Of a stretch of 64,000 nucleotides of DNA, positions 43,683 through 53,200 are shown piece after piece. Location: positions 62,001 through 126,000 of the forward strand of contig CALRQP020000004.1 in the NCBI GenBank assembly GCA_943370355.1. Reading direction: 5' to 3'. This DNA is from JADCGM01 sp943370355. Its GTDB lineage: Bacteria > Pseudomonadota > Alphaproteobacteria > Sphingomonadales > Sphingomonadaceae. A model generated the notes under the pieces. That model saw only the letters and a list, made by a program, of their open reading frames with translations, had not been told where the DNA came from and ran no database searches. Numbering within the stretch: the stretch's first letter is position 1; each line of letters starts with the position of its first letter. Made by a program: the position numbers and the translations under genes.

Positions 43683-45338
43683 ATGACCAAGACCAAAGCA
43701 TCCGACCTGTTCATCCAATGCCTTGAGGCCGAAGGCGTCGAATATGTGTTCGGCGTGCCCGGCGAGGAGAACCTCGACTTCCTCGACTCGCTGTCGCGGT
43801 CGACCAAGATCAAGCTGATCCTGACGCGGCATGAGCAGGGCGCGGGCTTCATGGCCTCGACCTATGGGCGGCACACCGGCAAGGCCGGCGTCTGCGTCGC
43901 GACGCTCGGGCCGGGCGCGACCAATTTCGTGACGGCGGCCGCCTATGCCTATCTCGGCGGCATGCCGATGATGATGATCACCGGCCAGAAGCCGATCAAA
44001 AAGTCGAAGCAGGGCCGCTTCCAGATTCTCGACGTCGTCGCGATGATGGGGCCGATCACCAAATATACCCACCAGCTCGCGGCCTCGGACAATATCCCGT
44101 CGCGCATCCGCGAAGCCTTCCGGCTCGCCGAGGAAGAGAAGCCCGGCGCGGTCCACCTCGAATTCCCCGAGGACATCGCCGACGAGCATACAGACTCGAC
44201 GCCGATCCCGGCCAGCGAATGCCGCCGCCCGGTCCCCGAGGCGAAAGCGATCCGCTCGGCGGTCAAGCGCATCGAAAAGGCGAAGTCGCCGATCCTCGTC
44301 ATTGGCGCGGGTGCCAACCGGCGCATGACCAGCCGCATGCTGACCCAGCTCATCGACAAGACCGGCATCCCGTTCGTGACCACCCAGCTCGGCAAGGGCG
44401 TGGTCGATGAGCGGCACCCGAAGTTCGTCGGCTGTGCGGCGCTGTCCGCTGGCGACTTCGTGCACCGCGCGATCGAACATGCCGACCTCATCGTCAACGT
44501 CGGGCATGACGTGATCGAAAAGCCGCCCTTCTTCATGAAGACCGGCGGTACCGAGGTCATCCACATCAACTTCCGCTCGGCCGAAGTCGATCCGGTGTAC
44601 TTCCCGCAGATCGAGGTGATCGGCGATGTCGGCAATGCGATCTGGCAGATCAAGGAAGACATCATGCCCCAAGGGCATTGGAATTTCGATTTCATGCTCA
44701 AGGCGCGTGCCGCCGAGATCGACCACCGCGGCGACACCGTCAACGACAAGCGCTACCCGATCTATCCGCAATATCTGGTCAGCGAAGTCCGCAAGGCGAT
44801 GCCGTCCGACGGGATCATCTGCCTCGACAACGGCGTCTACAAAATCTGGTTCGCACGCAATTATGAGGCGCATCAGCCCAACACCGTGCTGCTCGACAAT
44901 GCGCTCGCGACGATGGGCGCGGGCCTGCCGTCGGGCATGGCGTCAAAGATGGTCTATCCGGGCCGCAAGGTGCTCTCGATCTGCGGTGACGGCGGCTTCA
45001 TGATGAACAGCCAAGAGATGGAGACGGCCGTCCGCCTCGGCCTCGACATGGTCGTGCTGATCCTCAACGACAACAGCTACGGCATGATCCGCTGGAAGCA
45101 GGCGAACATGGGCTTCAAGGATTGGGGTCTGACCTATGGCAACCCCGACTTCGTCGCCTATGCCGAAAGCTATGGCGCCAAGGGCCACCGCGTCACCAGC
45201 GCCGAGATGCTGCCCGGCCTGCTCGCCGACTGCCTGAACGCCAAGGGCGTGCATCTGATCGACTGCCCGGTCGATTATTCCGACAATGACCGGATCCTCA
45301 ACAAGGAAATCAAGGAAGTCAGCAAGGCGCTGACCTGA
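43683..45338 (+). CDS. Acetolactate synthase large-subunit-like ThDP enzyme
   Basis: A 551-aa thiamine-diphosphate enzyme. The N-terminal Pyr domain has YVFGVPGEENLDFLDSL and LTRHEQGAGFMASTYGR (catalytic Glu). The middle domain follows, and the C-terminal PP domain has the ThDP motif ICGDGGFMMNSQEMETAVRLG with ILNDNSYGMIRW. Sequence and length fit AlsS/IlvB-type acetolactate synthases. No ilvH small subunit is nearby, which favours a catabolic or single-subunit form. It starts 35 bp after the gdhA terminator on the same strand. Substrate assignment is tentative. Confidence 0.88.
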   Translation: MTKTKASDLFIQCLEAEGVEYVFGVPGEENLDFLDSLSRSTKIKLILTRHEQGAGFMASTYGRHTGKAGVCVATLGPGATNFVTAAAYAYLGGMPMMMITGQKPIKKSKQGRFQILDVVAMMGPITKYTHQLAASDNIPSRIREAFRLAEEEKPGAVHLEFPEDIADEHTDSTPIPASECRRPVPEAKAIRSAVKRIEKAKSPILVIGAGANRRMTSRMLTQLIDKTGIPFVTTQLGKGVVDERHPKFVGCAALSAGDFVHRAIEHADLIVNVGHDVIEKPPFFMKTGGTEVIHINFRSAEVDPVYFPQIEVIGDVGNAIWQIKEDIMPQGHWNFDFMLKARAAEIDHRGDTVNDKRYPIYPQYLVSEVRKAMPSDGIICLDNGVYKIWFARNYEAHQPNTVLLDNALATMGAGLPSGMASKMVYPGRKVLSICGDGGFMMNSQEMETAVRLGLDMVVLILNDNSYGMIRWKQANMGFKDWGLTYGNPDFVAYAESYGAKGHRVTSAEMLPGLLADCLNAKGVHLIDCPVDYSDNDRILNKEIKEVSKALT

Positions 45339-45342
45339 GCCA

Positions 45343-45373
45343 ATGCGGGCGCGGCGCGATGCCGCGCCCGCAT
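45343..45373 (+). terminator. Hairpin after the acetolactate synthase gene
   Basis: Perfect 13-bp arms ATGCGGGCGCGGC (45343-45355) and GCCGCGCCCGCAT (45361-45373) around GCGAT. It lies 5 bp after the stop. No T-run follows, so rho-independent termination is uncertain. Confidence 0.55.
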
Positions 45374-45452
45374 CCGGCTGCGCCATTCACCGTAGTTCCA
45401 GCGAAACCAACGAGGCCGGTCCGCCGGCCACTGGACGTTCGGTGGAGGCGGT

Positions 45453-46556
45453 ATGCAACGTGGTGGTGGCTGGAGTGGTTGCGGACAAAGCGCCCGCATC
45501 GCGGCGCTTGTCATCGTGCTGGCCTTATCTGCGTTTCCTGCGGCAGGCGCGCCCGGTGGCTCTAGCCAATCTCCCGTCCCCTTGCGTTCGCTGGCTCCAA
45601 ACGCGTCCTCGGCGAACCCGCGCAACATGGACACGCGCAGTCCCGCCGCCGCCAGCCGGATCGATCTCAATGGAGCCGGTCTCATCTACGCCGCCACAGC
45701 CGCTGGCTCGGCCGGTGCGAACGCTGCTTCCGGAAAGGTCACGCTGGACCAGCTGGTGAACATCCGTGAGGCGGTGGTTGCCGACTCCGTCAGCAAGGTC
45801 GGCGATGCCTTGGTTTTCACCAGCACGAATACGGCCGGCGCCGCTGGAACAGCCGGCATGCCAATGGCGTGGACCGACATGCTGGATGGCCTGCTCGCGA
45901 CACCGGTCCCCACGTCGGACTCGTCGGCAGAGGCTGAACTGGTTGTCGCGAGCAACAATCTCGCGGGCGACCGGAGCTGGCCGGACGACAGAGCAGATGA
46001 GCGGCGCGCGCCCTATCGCGCCGCAACAATCCTCAACCGCGACTTCTCCGGCGCGCTCGCCGAAACCTGGCGGCCGATCGGAGCCGGCGTGCGCAGCGTC
46101 GTGACCCGCACCTTCGTCGAAGGCCTGCCCTTCGTGTCACCCGCCGAGCGGCAGGGCACGTTCCTGCGCGCCCAGCCCGCCGCGCCCGACTCCGCCGTCG
46201 GCGTCGAACAGACGATCACCGTTGCCGCAGGTGAGCGGATCACCTTTGCTGTGCTGTTCTCATCGCCCGGCCATACCTTCGGCGACGAAGTCGCCGTTGA
46301 TCTGGTGCGCGGCGACGAAAGCATTCCGCTGTTCATGCAGAACGGCGTGCGCGCAGGCGATCCGGCCTGGCAAACCGTCGACCATATCGTCCCGCCGGGC
46401 CGCGAGGGCACCTACAAGCTGCGCTTCACGCTGGTCGCCGGACGTTCGGCGGCCGACCTGCCCTCCGCCGGATTTGTCGTCCTGAAACGGCCGCCCACTC
46501 TGCAGGCCGACCGGTCGGCATCACCCGGTATCGACGCGGCGAGCTGGGCCGGTTGA
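45453..46556 (+). CDS. Secreted protein of unknown function
   Basis: A 367-aa protein with a signal peptide (ARIAALVIVLALSAFPAAGA, cleavage near residue 33). A low-complexity Ala/Ser region follows, then a beta-rich C-terminal half (VGVEQTITVAAGERITFAVLFSSPGHTFGDEVAVDLVRG and TYKLRFTLVAGRSAADLPSAGFVVLKRP). It resembles no family I recognise. GGAGG lies about 6 bp before the ATG and supports the start. It is a stand-alone gene on the same strand as the two-partner secretion locus that follows, but the PilZ-like gene lies between on the other strand. No function is proposed. Confidence 0.7.
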   Translation: MQRGGGWSGCGQSARIAALVIVLALSAFPAAGAPGGSSQSPVPLRSLAPNASSANPRNMDTRSPAAASRIDLNGAGLIYAATAAGSAGANAASGKVTLDQLVNIREAVVADSVSKVGDALVFTSTNTAGAAGTAGMPMAWTDMLDGLLATPVPTSDSSAEAELVVASNNLAGDRSWPDDRADERRAPYRAATILNRDFSGALAETWRPIGAGVRSVVTRTFVEGLPFVSPAERQGTFLRAQPAAPDSAVGVEQTITVAAGERITFAVLFSSPGHTFGDEVAVDLVRGDESIPLFMQNGVRAGDPAWQTVDHIVPPGREGTYKLRFTLVAGRSAADLPSAGFVVLKRPPTLQADRSASPGIDAASWAG

Positions 46557-46567
46557 TCAGTCGTCGC

Positions 46568-46930
46568 TCAGGCGCTCCAATGCTGGCCGAGCCCGGCATC
46601 CGACATGGCCTGGACGAGCAACTCTTCGGGCAGCGGTGCGTCGAACTTCACACCGAACAGCGTGTCGCGGCTCCAGCGGATTTCGCCGCTGCGCTCGACC
46701 CCGCCACCGAAATCGATGAGCGCGTGTGTCCCGGCAAATGGTGCCTGTGCTGCTTCGGCCATCATGCCATGGGCAGCAATATTGTGCAGATCTGCGACAA
46801 AGCTTCGCTCGGCCAGGGTGATACGCACATGCCCTTTCGCCAGCTCGCGCGGCTCGGCGCGTCGAGCCTCCGCGCTCTCGAACGCTGCCTTCAACGCCGT
46901 CGCACTGGAAGCCTCGGTCCACATCGCCAT
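46568..46930 (-). CDS. PilZ-like small protein
   Basis: A 120-aa cytosolic protein starting MAMWTEASSATALKAAFESA. A basic stretch RRAEPRELAKGHVRIT is followed by FVADLHNIAAHGMMAEA and GVERSGEIRWSRDTLFGVKFDAPL. The spacing and the terminal GEIRW..LFGVKF beta hairpin match a degenerate PilZ domain, in which c-di-GMP binds an RxxxR and a (D/N)xSxxG motif; here the second motif reads NIAAHG. The AAAGGAG site is close upstream of 46930, which fixes the start. c-di-GMP binding may be weak or lost. Confidence 0.65.
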   Translation of the reverse strand: MAMWTEASSATALKAAFESAEARRAEPRELAKGHVRITLAERSFVADLHNIAAHGMMAEAAQAPFAGTHALIDFGGGVERSGEIRWSRDTLFGVKFDAPLPEELLVQAMSDAGLGQHWSA

Positions 46931-47293
46931 CGTCTCCTTTCGCTGCGAGACTGGGGTGCGGACCTCAAAACAACGTGAAGAGCTATGGTTAAATGAGAAA
47001 GTCGATACGCCCCCGTAGCTAAACCCCTGACAAAAAGTGAGGTTTTCCAATGGGTGCGGCGATGCGGACGTTTGTATTTCGGCTGCTCGTGCGCTAGACC
47101 GTGAAGGGGAAAATCGGCCGGATTGCGTTACCTCTACGGGTAACGCAGCAAATCTGACTTTGTTCCAAGTGTTTAGCTTAAGCGTTCTGGTCGGGTTCAT
47201 CCAATATCTGCGTACCGCGTAGCTCCATGTAAGAGCCGCCCGGTCGCACCCTTGGCCGGCCGGATGTATTTTTAGGGGGCGAGCGTTCAGCCA
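46931..47293. promoter_or_regulatory. Upstream region of the TpsA locus with a perfect inverted repeat
   Basis: A 363-bp region between the divergent PilZ-like gene and tpsA holds no convincing gene. A perfect inverted repeat with 8-bp arms GCGTTACC and GGTAACGC around TCTACG lies at 47125-47146, about 148 bp upstream of the tpsA ATG. An AGGGGG ribosome-binding-like stretch lies about 15 bp before the ATG. No sigma-factor promoter was assignable with confidence. Confidence 0.4.
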
Positions 47294-50200
47294 ATGGCGA
47301 AACCCGGACTTTCATCGGTTCGATACGCACAGCGCGCGGCGTCGCGTCTCGCACTCCTCTGCGCAGGCAGCACGCTTGCTGCGACGACGGCCTTGGCGCA
47401 GGGCCTGACCGGCGGCTCGGTCGCCGCTGGCAGCGCGCAGATTGGCGCAACCGTCGCCGGCCAGACGACGATTACCCAGACCACCAGCAAGGCCGTCATC
47501 AACTGGCAGGGCTTCTCGGTCGGCAGCGGCGAAGCCGTTCGCTTCGTCCAGCCAGACCGCAATTCGGTCACGCTGAACCGCGTCATTGGCGGCAATGTCT
47601 CGAAGATCGACGGCAGCCTCAGCGCCAATGGCCAGGTCTGGCTGCTCAATCCCAATGGCGTGCTCATCGGTAATGGCGGACGCATTTCGGCTGCGGGTTT
47701 TCTCGCGACGACACGCAGCCTCAGCGATGCCGACTTCCTCGCCGGCCGCAACAATTTCTCCGGCGACGGCAACGCGCTGATCGGCAATGCCGGATCGATC
47801 TCGGTCGACAATGGCTATGCGATCCTCGCAGGCGGCAAGGTCGATAACAGCGGTCTCGTCGAAGCAAATCTCGGCGAAGTCGTCTTGGCGGCCGGCAAGA
47901 GCTTTACGCTCGACCTGTCGGGCGACAAGCTGATCTCCTTCGCGATCACCACGCCGCTCGAAGTTCTGCCAGACGGCGGCGCGGTCAGCAATTCCGGGAC
48001 GCTGCGCGCCGATGGTGGCCGTGTGCTGGTCACCGCCCGCAGTGCGGCCGCGATCGTCGACAGCGTCATCAACATGAGCGGCGTGGTGCAGGCTCGCTCT
48101 GCCGATGTCGTCGATGGCGAGGTCATTCTCGACGGCGGCGACGCGGGCACCGTCAATGTCGGCGGCACGCTCGACGCAGGCGGCAAGGCCAGCGGCCAGA
48201 CCGGCGGACGCATCGTCGTGCTCGGCAACACGATTGTCGCGGGCGATACAGCCAAACTGGACGCAAGCGGCGATGCCGGCGGCGGCGAAGTCTATCTCGG
48301 CGGCGGCTGGCAGGGTTCCAGCGTCCTCACCGGACGCGGCAATGCCACGCGCGTGGCGGTCCTCGGCGGCGCATCGCTCGACGCCAGCGCGATCACGCGG
48401 GGCAATGGCGGCACGATCGTCGCGTGGAGCGATGTCACCAACGCGGACTCGGTGACGCGGGCCTATGGCAATTTCCGCGCCGATGGCGGCGCGACGGGCG
48501 GCGACGGCGGACGCATCGAGACCTCCGGGCATTTCCTCGACACGGCCGGTGTGACCGGCAGCGCATCGTCGATCCTCGGCAAAGGCGGCGAATGGCTGTT
48601 CGACCCGTTCAACATTACGATCGTCAGCACGACACCGATGGCCGGCGGTTTCGGAACGGACGGTGCAGGTGGCCAGCTGTGGACACCGAATGCGGTTGGC
48701 TCGCAGGTCAGCACGGCGGATATCCAGAATTTCCTCAACGCCGGGACCAACGTCACAATTTCGACGGGTCTTGCGGGCAGCGCCGGATCCGAGGCCGGCA
48801 ACATCACTGCGGCTGCACCGATCAGCAAATCGGCAGGCGGAAACGTCACGCTCAAACTTGTCGCCGCGAATTCGATCGATTTCAGTGGCTCGATCAGTGT
48901 CTTAGGTCAAGGGACCGGCGCGCTGAATGTCGCCCTCGAAGCCGGTCACAGCATCAGTTTGACCGGGGGCGCCGCGTTTATTGACACCAACGGCGGCAAC
49001 TTCAGCGCCAAGCTGATAAATGGTGATGCGCTGCGCGGCGGCGAGTTTATCAGCAACCAGAAGTCGATCCAGACGGGTGCCGGCTCGATCGAGCTGCGCA
49101 GTACCTACACCGGGCCGGGAACATCGACAGTCTCAATCATCAATGACTCGAATTCGCACCTGCAGACGACGACCGGTGCGATCACACTTGCGGCGGGTGA
49201 TCAGGGTACCATCGACAATCTTGGCGCACTGACGACGGTGTCGGGCAAGATAACCTTCTCGACCGGTGGTGGCGTCGGCGCGTTCATCAACACCGACTCG
49301 GATGGCGGCACGCTCACGACCACCAGCGGCAACATCGATCTGCTGGGCGGTGCCGATGCTGCGATCGTCAGCGGCGCATCGATCAATACCTCCGGCGCGC
49401 TCACGATCAGCGGCGAACTCGGGTCGACAGCAACGCTGTTCGGATCGATTTTTGTGGTCAACGGCATCTCCGTGACGGCAGGCACGTCGATCGACAATCA
49501 GGCCATTCTCAATACGAGCAATTCAGCACTGAACTTTACACTGCTCGGCCGCGGTACCGATCAGATGGCCGCGCTGATGATCGACACCAGCGGCGCGGTC
49601 GATACCGGCAGCGGGGCCATCACGATGGCGGCGACCGGCGGAACCATCAATCTCCACGGCCCGACCATTTCCGCCGGCAACATGTCGTTCACGGCAGATG
49701 CTGTCGCCGTCGGCGATTTTGGTGCCGGTAGTGTTGGCAGCGTCTCGGGCAACAATATCGACCTGATCACCGACGCGCTCACCTTTGCGTCTTCGAGCGG
49801 CGTTGGCGGGCCCGAAGGCTTTATCGGGACAAAAATTACCCTGAAGCCGACTTCCGACGCGACCAGCATCTGCGTCGCCGACACGGCCTGCAATAACGGT
49901 CAGCTTCGACTGTCGTCGCCCGACTTCCGCTATCTGAACACCAACATGCTCATCGTCGGCTCGGCGACGGGCACCGGTACGCTGACGGTCAACCTGACCC
50001 CGGCAGGCCAGCCCGCTGCGACCAACCGCACGACGATCTTCCAGATGGGCGGCGCGGGCGGGTTCGCGGACATTTTCGCGCTGCCGCCGCTGTCCACATC
50101 CAACACGCTGCGCATCATCGCGGGCGGCGACGTCAAGCTCGAGGCAGGCAGCCAGTTCAATTTCGCGGGCAATCTCGACCTGATCGCCGGCGGCAAATTC

Positions 50201-53200
50201 CTGAATGGCGCGGGCAGCACGGCGCTCAATTCGTCGGGCGGCGGCCGCTGGGTCATCTACTCGGCAGATCCGTCCGCCGACAGCTTCGGCGGCCTGACCA
50301 GCGGCAATGTCGCGCGTTGGGGTGTGTCGCAAGCGACGGCCGCCGCGGGCGGTGTCAGTGCATCGGGCAACACCTACGCCTTCGGCTTCAAGCCGACCGT
50401 CACCGCCACGGCACTGAACAAGTCGAAGATCTACGGCGACGCACTGACGCTTGGGTCGGCGCAGGGCGGCGACTTCACCGTGGCCGGGCTCGTCAATGCT
50501 GCGGCGTTCGGTAATGTCTTTTCGCCCGATACGCTCGGCACCGTCACGCTCGCCTCGGCGGGCGCAGTACAAACGGCCAATGCCGGAAGCTACGCAATCA
50601 CCATTTCGCCCGGCTTTGCGCCCGCGGGGTATACCGAGGCGACGGTCAACGGCACCCTGACCGTAAATCAGCGGACGCTGGGCGCAGCGCTGACCGGCGC
50701 GATCAGCAAGACCTATGACGCAACAACCAACGCGCCGCTGTCTGCCGGCAATTATTCGCTGAGCAATCTCGCCAACGGCAATTCGATCACCATAACGAAG
50801 ACGTCGGGAACCTATAGCTCGGCGAATGTCGGGACCAACCTCGGCGTGAGCGTCACGCTCGCCGCGGGTGACTTCGCACCCGGGAACGGCACCCTGCTCA
50901 GCAACTATATCCTGCCGGTCAGCGTCTCCAGCTCAAGCGGCATCATCAATGCCCGGCAGCTCACCGCCTCGATCATCAATCCCGTCACGAAGGTCTACGA
51001 CGCAACAGGCGGCGCGAGCATCGCCAGTGCCAATGTCGCCTTGAACGGATTCGTTGCCGGGCAAGGTGCGACCGTTGCCAATCTGACCGGCACCTACGGA
51101 ACCACAAGCAACCCGATCGTCAATGCCGGCACCAACCTCGCCGTCAACGCAACGCTCGGCGTGGCCAATGTGACCGCCAACAGCGGCACGGCGCTCTCCA
51201 ACTATCTGGTTCCCACCATCGTCAGCGGCAATGTCGGTACGATCACGCCGAAGCCGCTCGCGGCGTCGCTGATCGGCACGACCCAGAAAATCTTCGACGG
51301 GACCGTCTCGGCGGTCCTCAATCAGTCGAACTTCCAGGTCTCTGGCTTCGTCGGCAACGACGGCGCGACGGTCACGCAAACCGTCGGCAGCTATGTCAGC
51401 CCGAACGCCGGCTCCGGCCTCAATGTCTCGAGCAATGTCACGCTGGCGGCGACCGGAAACACGCTGCTCAGCAACTATCTGCTGCCCGGCAACGTGTCGG
51501 GCGCCATCGGCAAAATCACGCCGAAGTTGCTGGGCGGCTCGCTGACCGGCACGGCGAGCAAGGTCTATAATGGCAGCCAGACGATCCAGCTCGCCGGCAG
51601 CAACGTCACTCTGAGCGGCTTCGTCGGCACCGACGGCGCGACGATCGGCGCGCTGACCGGTACACTGGCCAGCCCGAACGTCGGGACGGCCATCACGACA
51701 TCCGCGACGCTGGTGCCGCAGAATGTGACGGCGACCGGCAATACGCTGCTGAGCAACTATCAGCTGCCGTCATCGATAACCGGGGCTATCGGCAGCGTCA
51801 CCGCACGGCCGCTGAGCGCCTCGCTCGTCGGGTTCACGAGCAAGACGTACGACGGTACGACGTCTGCGACGCTGGTGTCTTCCAACTTCCAGCTGACCGG
51901 TTTCGTCCAGGGCCAGGGCGCGCAGGTGACGCAGACCGTCGGCACCTATGACAGCAAGGATGCCGCCGACGCGATCGGTGTCACCGCGAGCCTCACCTCC
52001 GGAAATTTCACCGCGAACCAGGGCACGCTGCTCAGCAATTACCAGCTGCCGACCTCTGCGACGGGCGCAATCGGCCAGATCAATTCAAAGCAGCTGACCG
52101 GTGTTGTCGTCGGGCCGGTTTCGAAGACTTACGACGGATCGAATAACGCGCCCCTGACCGGCGCGAACATCGTCCTGTCCGGGTTCGTCGCGGGCGAAGG
52201 CGTGACGATCGACAGCGTCAGCGGGCAATATGCCACCACGGATGCAGGTAGCGGCATCCTCGTCACCGCCGACCCCGCTTCGGCTGCCGTCACGCCTGTC
52301 GGTACGACGAACCTCAACAATTACGACGCGCCGCTCAGCATCACCGGCGCGGTCGGCACGATCACGCAACGTCCGGTTACCGCCGTGCTCGGCGGGACGA
52401 TCAGCAAAGTCTACGACGGCACCACCGCCGCGTCGCTCGCCAACGCGACCTACACGCTGACCAACCTGCTCGGCGGCGACAATCTGATCGTGAACGGGCC
52501 GCAGTTCGGCAGTTACGACACCGCCAATGTCGGCATCCGCAAGCTTGTGACCGTCGATGGGCTGACGCTCAGCGGGACTTCGGTCGGCAATTACACGCTG
52601 CAAAGCGCGAGCATTTCGGCGCGGATCGGCACGATCACCAAGCGAACCCTGACCGCGATCCTGACCGGCACGGCGAGCAAAGTTTATGATGGCACCACGA
52701 CGGCCAGCCTTGATTCCACGAACTTCCTGATCGGTAACCTCGTTGCCGGTGAATCGCTGACTGTTGTGCCGCAGACCGGAACCTATGCGACCAAAAATGC
52801 CGGAAGCGGTATTGGCGTCACCGCGACGATTGGCGCGGCGGCCTATGTCGAAGGCTCGGGCACTCTGATCGGCAATTACGTGCTGCCGACCGAAGCCGTC
52901 GGGAGCATCGGTGAGATTCTGCGCCGCCAGCTCACCGCGACGACGGCCGCATCGACGACCAGGGTCTATGACGCGACGACCACCATTGCGCTGTCCGCCA
53001 ACAATCTCGTCGTCAGCAACTTTGCCGACGGCGAAGGCGCGGCGGTGGGTCAGGCGACCGGCACCTTCGCAACCGCCAACGCCGGCACCGGAATCGCGAT
53101 CACGGCGACACTGAGCCCCGGACTGCTGACGGCGGACAGCCTTACCGATTTGTCCAACTATGTGCTGCCGACCGAACTCACCGGAGCCAAGGGTTCGATC

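Noticed and set aside
42861..44873. A 670-residue minus-strand frame spanning gdhA and the acetolactate synthase gene.
   Set aside because: It crosses two well-supported genes in antisense and shows no protein-like motifs.
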